Source: JABCZH01 sp963803775
GTDB taxonomy: Bacteria > Acidobacteriota > Terriglobia > Terriglobales > Acidobacteriaceae
Length of the DNA stretch: 64,000 nucleotides
Reading direction: 5' to 3'
NCBI GenBank assembly: GCA_963803775.1
Contig: CAWDNS010000004.1
Location: 1-64,000, forward strand
Of this stretch, positions 1-8,904 are shown piece after piece (position 1 is the first letter of the stretch; each line of letters opens with the position of its first letter). A model generated the notes under the pieces. That model saw only the letters and a list, made by a program, of their open reading frames with translations. It did not search any database and was not told the origin of the DNA. The position numbers were made by a program, and so were the translations under genes.

Positions 1-995
1 GGGGTCGGGAAAGAATGCGGAACCCATCGCCATCGTTCGAGAGTTAGCTTGATCTGGCGAATGCGATCCGCTGGAGGCGTATTGAGTTCATTGATGGTTC
101 GCGCGTCAAGGTTGCCGGTGGGATTTTCTCCATGTCTGTCCTGGTAATGCTTCACGCCATCAACGAGCGCACCTTCATAGATGGTTGCATTCGGATTCAG
201 CTGTACATCCGCCGGAATGTCGCCGATGACTTGCAGAAACCGCCCTAGGTGGGCCAGCCCAGCGTAAGGTTGGCCAGGGCGCACAGTCTTCGTGACCGTC
301 GGGAGTTTCTGTCCGTCGTCTTGTTTTGCGTAGCCTTCATATACTGGCAAAAGCGCAAGCAGCTTCCGGTAGCCCATGAAGGGCGGTTCCAGCTTCTGGA
401 TTTCGGCGGCGGGATCGGCTGCATTCACTACCTGGGTCTGAATGAATTCCGCCAATGGCAACTGGAGCCCCTCCACATCCAGCTGAAACTTGAATTCCCT
501 GGGGTTCACGCGGCCGCAGTGAATGGCACGGATGTAGCGCATCGCCGAGACCGTAAGCGCGGTGTCGAACGAGATAAGATCTTGTTCCGATGGACTCTGG
601 CCCAGCTTGAGGAGTCGCCCCTGCCATTGTGAGCCGTCATAATCTTCCGGGTCGAGTCCTTTGGCGTTGGCGTTTTTTAAGAGCTCAATCACGGCGAGTC
701 CCTGGGACCGCACTCGGCCATTCTGAACCCAAACCAGCGAGTAACTATTTGTCTCGTAGAACTTGGCGAATTCGGTTTTGTAGGGTGTAAAGTCGGACCA
801 TCGAAGATCCGCATTACGGGCTGAGTCTGCGATGCCGCGGAGCGTGGAAATGCCCGCGGGAGACAACGATTGGCCGACGAAAACATCAGGCGGCGCTGCC
901 CAGCACGAAGGGATGAGTTCTTTTTGAACCAATCCCGCAACAACAATGATCGTTAGAACGATCGTGGGCCGAGGCCGAAAAACAAGACCCTTCAT
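1..995 (-). CDS. L,D-transpeptidase (YcbB/LdtD-like), C-terminus cut by window edge
   Basis: An open frame of 331 codons runs from the ATG at 995 to the window edge with no stop. A GGGAGG ribosome site sits 6 bases before the start. Residues 10-36 look like an export signal. The middle contains the scaffold segment typical of YcbB-type enzymes (IELLKNANAKGLDPEDYDG). It is followed by a peptidoglycan-binding-like stretch (GALVDGVKHYQDRHG) and the hallmark LERWRWVP just before the edge. Family members cross-link peptidoglycan in the periplasm with a C-terminal YkuD domain bearing a catalytic Cys. That domain would lie beyond base 1, so activity cannot be judged. Short plus-strand open frames over it are shadows. 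Confidence 0.88.
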   Translation of the reverse strand, partial: MKGLVFRPRPTIVLTIIVVAGLVQKELIPSCWAAPPDVFVGQSLSPAGISTLRGIADSARNADLRWSDFTPYKTEFAKFYETNSYSLVWVQNGRVRSQGLAVIELLKNANAKGLDPEDYDGSQWQGRLLKLGQSPSEQDLISFDTALTVSAMRYIRAIHCGRVNPREFKFQLDVEGLQLPLAEFIQTQVVNAADPAAEIQKLEPPFMGYRKLLALLPVYEGYAKQDDGQKLPTVTKTVRPGQPYAGLAHLGRFLQVIGDIPADVQLNPNATIYEGALVDGVKHYQDRHGENPTGNLDARTINELNTPPADRIRQIKLTLERWRWVPHSFPT

Positions 996-1250
996 GACGA
1001 ACCTCCCGCGCAATGCTTGATTGAAGTATCTGGAGATTCTAAAGAAACTCTCTTCAAATAGGGCAGCGATAATCAACTGCCCTCGTGTTTGAGCATACTT
1101 AACTATGAAGCCGCAGATTGAGTGGAAGCAAGCGAGCTACCAATAAGCCAGGCACTCGTATTTCCTGCATTGCAAAGGCGATGAAGGCCAATACTCACGA
1201 AATCCCGATCACCAGGTTCGCGAAGCTACTAACCAATGCTGGACCGGCCG

Positions 1251-1301
1251 GTGTCATCCCTGTGCCTCTAGCGTCAAGTGTCATCTATACCGTCACGCAA
1301 A
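1251..1301 (+). promoter_or_regulatory. Candidate enhancer box for a sigma-54 activator (copy 1)
   Basis: This 51-bp segment matches 13364-13414 at 46 of 51 positions. Its 14-bp core, GCGTCAAGTGTCAT at 1271, also occurs, with two changes, on the minus strand at 27052-27065. The segment begins exactly 107 bases before the TGG of the -24 element; copy 2 has the same distance to its promoter. The spacing and repetition suggest a binding site for an NtrC-type activator; that is inference. Confidence 0.7.
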
Positions 1302-1357
1302 TGGTGAACCAGGCTAGGCACGATTTGGATGAAGCGTAGTTTGTGACCGCGAATTCA

Positions 1358-1373
1358 TGGCAGCGGAATTGCA
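1358..1373 (+). promoter_or_regulatory. Sigma-54 (-24/-12) promoter for the first ThDP oxidase
   Basis: TGGCAGCGGAATTGCA matches the sigma-54 consensus TGGCACG-N4-TTGCW, with the invariant GG-N10-GC. Transcription should start near 1384, about 120 bases before the start codon at 1504. Four further matches in the window share the form TGG-N9-TTGC. Confidence 0.8.
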
Positions 1374-1503
1374 TGGACTCGGTGACATAATACCGAAATG
1401 CAGGATTGCTCGTGAATTGCGGGGCAGGCATAGCGACCACGTAAACGCTGGGAGCAAACGTGCGGTGCCGATATTAAGTCCACAAGAAATCAGGAAGGTT
1501 CTT

Positions 1504-3237
1504 ATGTCGAAAAAGGTTGCGGACGTATTGTGGGAGATGCTGGCAAAGGCTGGAGTCAAACGCTGTTATGGAATCGTCGGAGACGCCCTGAATCCTGTAG
1601 TGGACGCACTGCGCCGAAATGGCACAATCGAGTTTGTTCTCGTTCGTCATGAGGAATATGGAGGGTTTGCCGCGGTCGCGGAGGCTTATTTCACGGGTAA
1701 CCCGGTGGCGGTGTGCGGAACTGCCGGGCCGGGAGTTGTCCATTTGTTCAACGGATTGATGGACGCGCGGAAAGAAGGAGCTCCCGTAATCGCCATCGCC
1801 GGGGATGTAGAGTCGAGCATTATCGACACATCTGCGCTCGAGGAACTGAACCCGTACAAGTTCTTCGAGGCGGCTTCTCTATATACCGCACGGCTGGTTA
1901 ATCCAGAGCAGGCCCGCGCGGTCATCAGCACTGCCATCCGCACCGCTGTTTTGGAGAAGGGGCCCACCGTTCTTGCCATACCTGGCGACGTCGCGTCCGC
2001 CGACGCTCCGGACCAGCCTACCGACTTGACCATTGCGGCCCCAGCTATCCTGAGACCTTCCGATGCAGACTTCGAAAAATTGGTGAAGATGATCGATGAA
2101 GCGAAAACGGTGGCGATCTTTGGAGGGGACGGTTGCCGGGAAGGCCGCGACGAAGTGGTTGAACTGGCGCGCAAGTTGAAGGCCCCCGTCGGCTATGCAT
2201 TCCGCGGTAAGCAATGGCTGGAGCATGACAATCCAAACGCCGTTGGCATGACCGGGCTGATCGGTTATGGGGGAGCGTACAACGCAATCAACGAAGCCGA
2301 ACTTTTGCTCATGCTGGGAACGGATTTTCCGTTCTCCGAATTTCTGCCCGGCGCCAGCGTGAAAAAGGTTCAGATCGACAAAAATCCGAAGCACATCGGC
2401 CGCCGTACGGCGGTAGATCTTGGCCTTGTGGGGGATATCAAGTCGACGGTCAGTGCATTGCTTCCAGCCGTGAGAGAAAAGACGAATGGAGACTTTCTGG
2501 CGAAGCAGCTTGCGCACACGGAAGCGTTCCACAAACTGCTGCAGCATTATGTCGAGAAGGGGCCCGCGATAAAACCGATACGTCCTGAATTCCTCGCCGC
2601 GACGCTCAGTGAACTCGCGTCGGATGACGCGATGTTTTTTGCGGACACGGGTACGGCCTGTATCTGGCTAGCGAGACATATCTCCGGCGGAAAGAACCGC
2701 AGGCTCTTTGGCTCATTCTCCTGGGCGTCTATGGCTGACGCTGCTCCGTACGCGTTCGGATGTGCTCTGGCATATCCCGGCCGACAGTGCATCGCGTTAT
2801 GCGGAGATGGTGGCTTCACCATGATGGGGCTGGGCGATCTGCTGACGCAGGTAGAACGACGAACTCCCGTGGTGCAAGTCATTCTCAACAACGAGAAGTT
2901 CGACTTCGTCCATATCGAACAGCAGGAGGCCGGCTTTATTCCGTTTGGCGTGAACTTCAAGAATCCAAATTTTGCCAAGGTTGCTGAGGCAATGGGCGCG
3001 AAAGGGATTCGTATCGAGGACCCCGGGGACGTTCGAGAAGGCCTGGCCGAAGCTCTCGCATACAAGGATGGCCCCGTCGTTGTCGACGCAGTCGTCGATC
3101 CCTTTGCGCTTGCCATGCCTTCCCACTCACCACTCCACACCGTTAAGGGGTTCACTCTCAGTTTCGCCAAGCAGGTGCTGAGCGGCAGGCTGGATACGGT
3201 GATCAAGGAGATGAAGCGAAACGTGGGTATTGTCTGA
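1504..3237 (+). CDS. ThDP-dependent pyruvate oxidase/dehydrogenase (PoxB-like), paralogue 1
   Basis: This 577-residue protein is close in length to E. coli PoxB (572). The ATG at 1504 was chosen because AGGAAGG lies 5 bases upstream; the longer open frame from 1357 would begin inside the sigma-54 promoter. N-terminal ThDP domain: GVKRCYGIVGDALNPVVDAL, then the catalytic-type glutamate in RHEEYGGFAAVAEA. The C-terminal ThDP/Mg motif is GDGGFTMMG with NN downstream. PoxB enzymes oxidatively decarboxylate pyruvate to acetate and CO2 and pass electrons to quinone at the membrane; acetolactate-synthase-like activity is the alternative. A second paralogue lies at 13535. Regulation is probably by sigma-54. 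It is followed 84 bases later by a 2-hydroxyacid dehydrogenase that may be co-transcribed. Confidence 0.85.
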   Translation: MSKKVADVLWEMLAKAGVKRCYGIVGDALNPVVDALRRNGTIEFVLVRHEEYGGFAAVAEAYFTGNPVAVCGTAGPGVVHLFNGLMDARKEGAPVIAIAGDVESSIIDTSALEELNPYKFFEAASLYTARLVNPEQARAVISTAIRTAVLEKGPTVLAIPGDVASADAPDQPTDLTIAAPAILRPSDADFEKLVKMIDEAKTVAIFGGDGCREGRDEVVELARKLKAPVGYAFRGKQWLEHDNPNAVGMTGLIGYGGAYNAINEAELLLMLGTDFPFSEFLPGASVKKVQIDKNPKHIGRRTAVDLGLVGDIKSTVSALLPAVREKTNGDFLAKQLAHTEAFHKLLQHYVEKGPAIKPIRPEFLAATLSELASDDAMFFADTGTACIWLARHISGGKNRRLFGSFSWASMADAAPYAFGCALAYPGRQCIALCGDGGFTMMGLGDLLTQVERRTPVVQVILNNEKFDFVHIEQQEAGFIPFGVNFKNPNFAKVAEAMGAKGIRIEDPGDVREGLAEALAYKDGPVVVDAVVDPFALAMPSHSPLHTVKGFTLSFAKQVLSGRLDTVIKEMKRNVGIV

Positions 3238-3321
3238 GTTGTAAGCGGCCGGGTTGAGCCTTCGTCAGAAATACGACGTGAAGCAGAATAAGCAACGACT
3301 CGCGTAGAAGGATATGTTGGT

Positions 3322-4306
3322 ATGACGAAACCCATTCTGGTGGTAACCAGCCGTTATCCGAAGGAAGTTGAAGACCGTATCGACCTAGAATACAACGCCC
3401 ACCGAAACCCGAGGCAGCTTCCTTTCACCCAGCAGGAGTTGCTTTCCGTGGCCGAAGGAGCCGACGCCCTGTTTATCACGCCGGCAGACCGGTTGGACTC
3501 TGGGTTTTTCCAGAAGGTTTCGCCCACCGTAAAAATCATCGCTACGTACTCTGTGGGTTTTGAGCATATCGATCTGGAAGCTGCCGCTCGCAGGAAAATC
3601 TCAGTCGCGTACACCCCTGGTGTCAACAGTGAAGCAACGGCCGACATCGCAATGTTGCTTTTGCTGGGTGCTTCGCGTCGCGCTTACGAAGCTCAGAAAC
3701 TGGTTCGATCGGGAGCGTGGAAACCCCTGAGCCCCGACATGCTCTTGGGATGGCAAGTGGGTGGCAAAGTCCTCGGCATTTTGGGAATGGGGCACGTGGG
3801 ACAGGCGGTGGCGCGTCGAGCGCGAGGATTCGGAATGAGGATTCACTATTACGACGCTTCGGAGTTACCTGCGGAAATCGCAGGCGATGCCGTCTACCAC
3901 GATGATCCGTCGGATCTGCTTCGCGCAAGTCAGTTCTTGAGCCTGCACGCTCCGGAGACTCCTCAGACCCACCATTTCTTGAACTCCAAAGCCATAAGCC
4001 TTCTGCCCCCCGGCGCTATCGTGGTAAACACGGCTCGCGGTGGGTTGGTGGTCGACGACGACCTCATCGCTGCTCTCAAGAGCGGGCGGGTGGCCGCTGC
4101 CGGACTCGATGTATTTGAAGGCGAGCCAAAACTTCACCCCGGAATACGTTTCCTTGAAAAACACATTTCTATCGCCTCATATCGGCAGCGCAACGATCGA
4201 AACCCGTACAGCTATGGGCATGCTCGCCCTGGACAATGTGGATGCGGTGCTAAGCGGCAGGGCTGCGCCGACGCTGGTCCCTAATCGTAATCCGGAAGTT
4301 GCCTGA
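3322..4306 (+). pseudogene. D-isomer 2-hydroxyacid dehydrogenase with one frameshift
   Basis: The frame encodes a glyoxylate/hydroxypyruvate-reductase-like NAD(P)-dependent enzyme. Visible features are a Rossmann nucleotide-binding motif (LGILGMGHVGQAVARRARG), the arginine segment NTARGGLVVDDDLIAAL and the GLDVFEGEP motif. After LHP the sequence leaves frame. Removing one C from the CCCC at 4137-4140 restores HPEYVSLKNTFLSPHIGSAT, including the catalytic-region His, and gives a normal 327-residue protein. The overall length (985 bases, 3n+1) agrees. Either a sequencing error or a recent mutation explains this. Such enzymes reduce glyoxylate or hydroxypyruvate. The gene follows the PoxB-like gene by 84 bases and may share its sigma-54 promoter. 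Confidence 0.85.
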
Positions 4307-4356
4307 GCCACATTCGCTGAATACCTAGTGCTGGTTTGCGGATGAATAGGGGGGCA

Positions 4357-5289
4357 TTATCTGGACCGATCGCACAACGTCGCGAGTAGTCCGAACAACA
4401 ATGGAAGATAGATAATCGAGGCCGTCAGCAACCGGCGTGCGGCGGCCCGTGATCGCTCGAGCACAAATTTCCACGCGAAGTATGTGAATCCAGCGTCCAG
4501 AAGCGTTGCTACACAATAGAAAATCACTGCGTGGCGCACCGGAAATTGCAGGGCGCTGATGGCGACCAGTCCGAACAGCGGCAATAAGGTCTCTATCATC
4601 ACGAAGCGAACTCTGGCATTGCCATTGGGCAGAACCAGATATCCCGCGCGGTCATAGTCTTCGCGGTACATCCATGCGATTGCCATGAAATGTGGGAACT
4701 GCCATAGGAAGAGGATGGCGTAGAGGATCCCCGCCTCGATATCCAATCGGCCGGACGCAGCGGCCCAACCGATGAGCGGCGGCATGGCGCCCGGAAAAGC
4801 CCCAACCAGAACGCACAACGGCGTTTTTCGCTTCAGCGGTGTGTATACGAACAGATAGGTCAGCAAAGTAAGAACTGCCAGCAGGCTTGCGAGCGGATTG
4901 ACAGTTACGGCGAGAAAGATACCGCCGGTCACTGCCAATGCTGTTCCGAAGGCCAAGACTACAGGCGGTGTGAGACGGCCGGCGGCGGCTGGACGCCGGG
5001 CGGTTCGGCGCATTTGCGCGTCGAACTTTCGTTCGAGATATTGGTTTAGCGTCCCGGTCCCACTTGCTACCAGCAAGGTTCCGAGCAAAGTGTTGAATAG
5101 TCCTGCGAATGAAAACTGCCCATCACTTGCCGAAGCCAGATAAAACCCCACAAAAGTTGTGATCAAGATCAGGAAGTTCACCTCTGGCTTCGTCAGTGCC
5201 CAGTAGTCTGAGAACCCCGTGGAGCCTGCAAAACGGCGCTCTTGCACCTCAGCGGAAGAAAACTCGGTAAGCGCAGAGTGGTGGGCCAT
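4357..5289 (-). CDS. ctaB: Haem O synthase (protohaem IX farnesyltransferase)
   Basis: This 310-residue polytopic membrane prenyltransferase of the UbiA superfamily transfers a farnesyl group to haem b to make haem O for the oxidase. An N-terminal LTKPEVNFLILITTFVGF segment is followed by the prenyl-diphosphate-binding region (NQYLERKFDAQMRRTARRP, the Asp/Arg-rich motif) and a second motif with YREDYDRAGYLVLP. About nine hydrophobic segments are visible. It is the last gene of the respiratory operon, 1 base after ctaG, and its convergent neighbour ends at 4306. Its place beside coxA and ctaG supports a role in maturing the caa3 oxidase. Confidence 0.93.
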   Translation of the reverse strand: MAHHSALTEFSSAEVQERRFAGSTGFSDYWALTKPEVNFLILITTFVGFYLASASDGQFSFAGLFNTLLGTLLVASGTGTLNQYLERKFDAQMRRTARRPAAAGRLTPPVVLAFGTALAVTGGIFLAVTVNPLASLLAVLTLLTYLFVYTPLKRKTPLCVLVGAFPGAMPPLIGWAAASGRLDIEAGILYAILFLWQFPHFMAIAWMYREDYDRAGYLVLPNGNARVRFVMIETLLPLFGLVAISALQFPVRHAVIFYCVATLLDAGFTYFAWKFVLERSRAAARRLLTASIIYLPLLFGLLATLCDRSR

Positions 5290-5290
5290 T

Positions 5291-6109
5291 TCAGATCGCC
5301 TCCATCTCTTCGGATCGATGAGGCGAGAGTAAACGCGCAGTGAAGACTGTCCCGGCGATTAAATAAGCGACGGTCACGCAAGTCCACAGCAATGCGCCGG
5401 CGCATTGCTGGTCTTCTAGAGCGGACAGTCCAAAGGACTTAGGGGAAGACAAGAACACCGGGTAAACGACGCGATCGCAGAAAACCAGGAATCCGGAAAG
5501 AATATCGCACGGCAAGGTAGCCAAGAACAGATACAGGAGTATCGACGATTCCGGCCATTTCGAGGAGGGCCAGACTGCCGGCCACCAAAATAGAAGGCCG
5601 GTTACAAGGAAGGATGCTTGCTCAACCCCATGCCATGCGTGCGATCGAAACCCGAGCGCAAACACTTCCGGAATATGCCACACAATTAATGTGCCTGCCG
5701 CTGCAAGCCAGCAAAATGCTGGGTGCGTCAGAACGCTTCCGAGTTGCCGCATGGCCGCCGATCGCAATGGGCGACTGATCGGCCGCACGAATCGTTGTGA
5801 CAGGCCGTACACCAGCGGTTTCACCGCCGCACCAAGCAAGATCAAGGGAGGTGCAATCGTCATGAGAAGCAGGTGTTGAACCATGTGCGCCGTCAGTGCG
5901 ACGTGATCGAGTCCAGCGAACGGTGACGCGGTCGCAATCCAGGTGAAGAACAGGCCGAGTACAAAACTGCCGGCACGCCAGCTGGCAATTCTGTCACGCT
6001 CGCGCCTGCGAAGGCGCAGCCATCCACGCAGATACACTAGGGAAGCAAAAATTAAGGCACTAGAGATCCCGAATGACTCGAACGCGCGGGGGTGAATGTG
6101 TGAGATCAT
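5291..6109 (-). CDS. ctaG: CtaG-type cytochrome c oxidase assembly factor
   Basis: The 272-residue protein belongs to the caa3_CtaG membrane family. The start at 6109 (MISHIHPRAFESFG) was preferred over 6217 because the longer frame would overlap the end of the cytochrome b gene by 100 bases; 6109 lies just after that stop at 6117. About seven membrane helices are visible, including one carrying HMVQHLLLMTIAPPLILLGA, the conserved His-rich segment of this family. Members are needed for active caa3 oxidase, probably through copper delivery. This is the Bacillus-type CtaG and is unrelated to Cox11. It sits between cytochrome b/c and ctaB with almost no spacing. Confidence 0.88.
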   Translation of the reverse strand: MISHIHPRAFESFGISSALIFASLVYLRGWLRLRRRERDRIASWRAGSFVLGLFFTWIATASPFAGLDHVALTAHMVQHLLLMTIAPPLILLGAAVKPLVYGLSQRFVRPISRPLRSAAMRQLGSVLTHPAFCWLAAAGTLIVWHIPEVFALGFRSHAWHGVEQASFLVTGLLFWWPAVWPSSKWPESSILLYLFLATLPCDILSGFLVFCDRVVYPVFLSSPKSFGLSALEDQQCAGALLWTCVTVAYLIAGTVFTARLLSPHRSEEMEAI

Positions 6110-6116
6110 CCGCGGC

Positions 6117-7604
6117 CTATGGTTCAGCCGCGGGGGTATTCGGTTGCCCGGTGCTGAGTACCAGTTGCCGTGCCGCATCGCGTGCCGGGGTTTGTGCCGC
6201 GGGGTGCAAGGTCTCAAGGAACGCTACGAGCGCGGTAGTCTCTGCCGGACTCAAGTTGTTCCCGTAGGCAGGCATGTTGCCGCCGCCTTGGATCACCTGC
6301 CGGATGAGTTGGTCCTGCGTGAGCCGCACCGCAACACTATCCAGGGTTGGCCCCCTTTGTCCGCCCGTGTCGCCGAGGGAGTGGCAGTTGCGGCACTGCT
6401 TGACCTGAAACACGAGCGCACCTTGACGCTCGAGCGCGGTGGTTCCATGAATGTAACGGTCGGGCACAGGGTCGCCGCTCCACGCGTTCATGTGTGGACT
6501 CCACGGCGTGAACTGGGCAAGCCGAGTAAACGTGCCGAGCGTGATTGCAATCATCAGTACAGTGACAACCGCAATCGGCCGGCGCTTCCAGCTTTTTTCT
6601 CCTTCTCCGGAAAGAAAAGGCAGAAGAATCAATCCAAGAATTACTAAAGGCGGGCAGATGAGAAGGAAAGGCGTTTCAAGCGATGGAGGAAGAAGTGAAA
6701 GCAGAGCGTAGAGCCATAGGAAAAAATAATCGGGCTTGGGCGCAGTTTGGATGATTGTCGGATCCGGCTGACCGGTCGGACCGAATGGGCCAAAGTAATA
6801 CGCACACGCGCCGATCGCCAGAATGATAAACGCCGCGAAAAATAAATCCTTCCAAATCGCGTAAGGTACGAAGGGCGCGCCATCTTCCTTGGTCAACGCG
6901 TGATATTGGGCCTCATAGGTTGCTCGTCTTACGATGCGTCCCGGCATCGGCCATTCGTTAATGCCAAGCTTCAACACCATCAAGACATGGAGGCCAACAA
7001 ACAGAATCAGCAGTCCGGGAATCACGAAGACGTGCATCGCAAAAAACCGGGAAAGGGTTGCGCCGGCGATAATCGGCCCACCCAGCATTAGTTTCACAAC
7101 GGCAGGACCGATGATAGGAACGCGGCTGGCGATCGACGCTCCAATTCCCAATCCCCAATAGGCGTCCTGATCGAAGCGCATCACTTGACCGGTAAATGCC
7201 ATGCCGAGAGTCATCAACAGCAGAAATACGCCGATGACCCAGGTGAGTTCGCGAGGAAATTTGTGGGCTCCGAAGAGGAACACCTGCGTCATATGAATAA
7301 GGACGATGGCGACCATGAAGTTGGAGCCCCATCCATGCATGGCACGGATGAACCAGCCCAAAGCAACCTGATGATTCAGGGCCTGGAGGCTGCTCCAGGC
7401 TTCGCCGGCGGAGGGAACATAGATGAGAGCCAATAGAATTCCCGTCACCACTTGCAGGATAAAAACGGTGAGCGCGGCGCTGCCAAAGACGTAGAACCAA
7501 CTCGCGGTGTTTCGCGGCACTGGATGTTCAGCGGCTTCGCGAATCGGCGCCGCGAGCTGTAGACGATGGTCGAACCATTCGCCGATTTTCTTGATCACGC
7601 GCAT
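6117..7604 (-). CDS. Cytochrome b (bc complex) fused to a C-terminal cytochrome c domain
   Basis: The 495-residue protein has a full cytochrome b core (residues about 1-380) followed by a cytochrome c domain (about 390-475). The haem-ligand pairs are on helices containing GWFIRAMHGWGSNFMVAIV and FFAMHVFVIPGLLILFVGLHVLMVL. The quinone-site region PPSLETP is a variant of the usual PEW-type segment. The C-terminal domain carries the haem c motif CRNCH and a methionine ligand candidate in GGGNMPAYG. It is the quinol-oxidising core of the complex. Its start overlaps the end of the Rieske gene by 10 bases. The fused cytochrome resembles Gram-positive and acidobacterial b-c fusions and should shorten the path to the oxidase. 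Confidence 0.9.
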   Translation of the reverse strand: MRVIKKIGEWFDHRLQLAAPIREAAEHPVPRNTASWFYVFGSAALTVFILQVVTGILLALIYVPSAGEAWSSLQALNHQVALGWFIRAMHGWGSNFMVAIVLIHMTQVFLFGAHKFPRELTWVIGVFLLLMTLGMAFTGQVMRFDQDAYWGLGIGASIASRVPIIGPAVVKLMLGGPIIAGATLSRFFAMHVFVIPGLLILFVGLHVLMVLKLGINEWPMPGRIVRRATYEAQYHALTKEDGAPFVPYAIWKDLFFAAFIILAIGACAYYFGPFGPTGQPDPTIIQTAPKPDYFFLWLYALLSLLPPSLETPFLLICPPLVILGLILLPFLSGEGEKSWKRRPIAVVTVLMIAITLGTFTRLAQFTPWSPHMNAWSGDPVPDRYIHGTTALERQGALVFQVKQCRNCHSLGDTGGQRGPTLDSVAVRLTQDQLIRQVIQGGGNMPAYGNNLSPAETTALVAFLETLHPAAQTPARDAARQLVLSTGQPNTPAAEP

Positions 7605-8164
7605 GGCGGCTTCTCCGAGGAAAGACTTGCCACCGGGTCGCCAGGTGTTGGCAACTGTCCGGCATCGATCGTGAGGACGCCATTATCGATCCTGTAGGGA
7701 TACTCGAAAAGCCCGCGCTCCGGCGGTCCCGATGCGCGTCCGCCATCGCGGTAATATGCCCCGCCGTGACAGGGACACATGAACAGGCCGGATTGGGGAA
7801 ACCAGCGGACTGGGCAGCCGAGGTGTGCGCAGTTGATGGCAAACACCTGGAATTGATCACCTGCAATGCGGCGCACCCAGCACGCCGTGTCGACGGTCTT
7901 GCCATCGGTCGGCATCACGAAGGGACTGCGAAACGTAGCCATCCGCGTCTCGCCTTCCGGAAAGTTGCCGACGTTTCCTAGTGGCACCCACGAGAGATAG
8001 CCATTCCCGCGGCCGCGAGTAATGGATCCGAGAAGAAAACGGGCAACTGGCACCGCCAACACCATGGCGGCGAATCCGTTGAACAGGATTCCCAGTTTCA
8101 TGAAGAATCCGCGTCGCGAAAGGGTAGTGGCAGGGGACGGGGATGTCGCAGGTTTTGTCGCCAT
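7595..8164 (-). CDS. Rieske iron-sulfur protein of the bc complex
   Basis: The protein is 189 residues from the ATG at 8164, placed 8 bases after GGAG; an ATG at 8170 overlapping the previous stop is nearly as good. The N-terminus has a twin-arginine-like SRRGFFMKLGILFNGFAAMVL membrane anchor. The [2Fe-2S] cluster motifs are clear: CAHLGCPV and CPCHGGAY, each with Cys and His ligands. It receives electrons from quinol at cytochrome b and hands them to cytochrome c outside the membrane. The gene sits between the dihaem cytochrome and cytochrome b genes in one overlapping operon. Confidence 0.92.
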   Translation of the reverse strand: MATKPATSPSPATTLSRRGFFMKLGILFNGFAAMVLAVPVARFLLGSITRGRGNGYLSWVPLGNVGNFPEGETRMATFRSPFVMPTDGKTVDTACWVRRIAGDQFQVFAINCAHLGCPVRWFPQSGLFMCPCHGGAYYRDGGRASGPPERGLFEYPYRIDNGVLTIDAGQLPTPGDPVASLSSEKPPCA

Positions 8165-8166
8165 TT

Positions 8167-8904
8167 TCATTTCTCCAAGGGCTGTCCATAATTCCAAGCG
8201 GAATAAGGCTGCCCGGGGCTCGCCACCCGGCGCGATGCCAACCACGCGACCACATCCGTGATTTCCTGATCTGACATGGCCTTACCGGGAACGTTTCCGC
8301 GCCAGTCGGGAGCGCCTAAGTCGGGCCTGCCCGTAATCACGATCGTGCGTAATCCCTGATCGCTGACCAGTGCGAGAAACGAATCATTGCCAATGGCGCT
8401 GCCTTTCGGTCCGCCTTGACCTTGCGATCCGTGGCAGGCTGCGCAATACGTTCCAAAAACGATCTGACCGCGTTCGGCATTTCCCGGGGTTTTTGCCGCA
8501 TAGGAGGGTGCATCCGCGCCGTTAAGAATCTCCTTGCGTCCCCATCGCGAAAACATTCCTTGCGTAATCACAGCAATCTGTTCGTCACTCAGGGATCCTC
8601 CAGCGGCTTGGGTGAACGCGGGCATTGAAGTTCCACCAACGCCGTTCGCTACGATCTTCCGCATCGCATTCTCGTCCACAACCGAGAGGTAAACGGGATT
8701 GGCGAGAGGAATTGAGGCTCCTCCACGACCATCGGCGCCGTGACAGCCGGAGCAGTTCTCCCTGAAGAGAGTGTCAAAATCCACCACCTGGTTTGGCGCG
8801 ACCACTTCCGCACCCTTCTGAGGCTGGCCGTTTGGAGTGCTACAGGCCGCGAGCAGTAAGAGGTGTAGGGCCGCAAGTGCAGACAGACATGGAATCCGCT
8901 TCAT
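8167..8904 (-). CDS. Dihaem cytochrome c lipoprotein
   Basis: The 245-residue protein has a lipoprotein signal (LLLLAACS, lipidation on Cys) and two haem c motifs, CSGCH and CAACH, each in a small cytochrome c domain. It is followed by methionine ligand candidates (GTSMPAF and GKAMSD). GGGAGCG precedes the ATG at 8904. It probably carries electrons between the bc complex and caa3 oxidase on the periplasmic membrane face, given its place between the oxidase and Rieske genes. The stop overlaps the Rieske start region, so the two are likely translationally coupled. Confidence 0.9.
   Translation of the reverse strand: MKRIPCLSALAALHLLLLAACSTPNGQPQKGAEVVAPNQVVDFDTLFRENCSGCHGADGRGGASIPLANPVYLSVVDENAMRKIVANGVGGTSMPAFTQAAGGSLSDEQIAVITQGMFSRWGRKEILNGADAPSYAAKTPGNAERGQIVFGTYCAACHGSQGQGGPKGSAIGNDSFLALVSDQGLRTIVITGRPDLGAPDWRGNVPGKAMSDQEITDVVAWLASRRVASPGQPYSAWNYGQPLEK

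Larger units (their letters stand above)
996..1503. other. Regulatory intergenic region before the first ThDP oxidase
   Basis: There is no convincing gene in these 508 bases. Open frames here lack ribosome sites and recognisable protein sequence. The region holds the conserved TGTCA-type box at 1251-1301 and a sigma-54 promoter at 1358-1373, which leaves a 5' leader of about 120 bases before the start at 1504. Confidence 0.6.

Noticed and set aside
249..632. Open frame of 127 residues on the plus strand
   Set aside because: It is a shadow of the L,D-transpeptidase frame, which is continuous on the other strand.
1118..1339. 73-residue open frame upstream of the first PoxB-like gene
   Set aside because: It lies over the regulatory box, has no ribosome site and its sequence is not protein-like.
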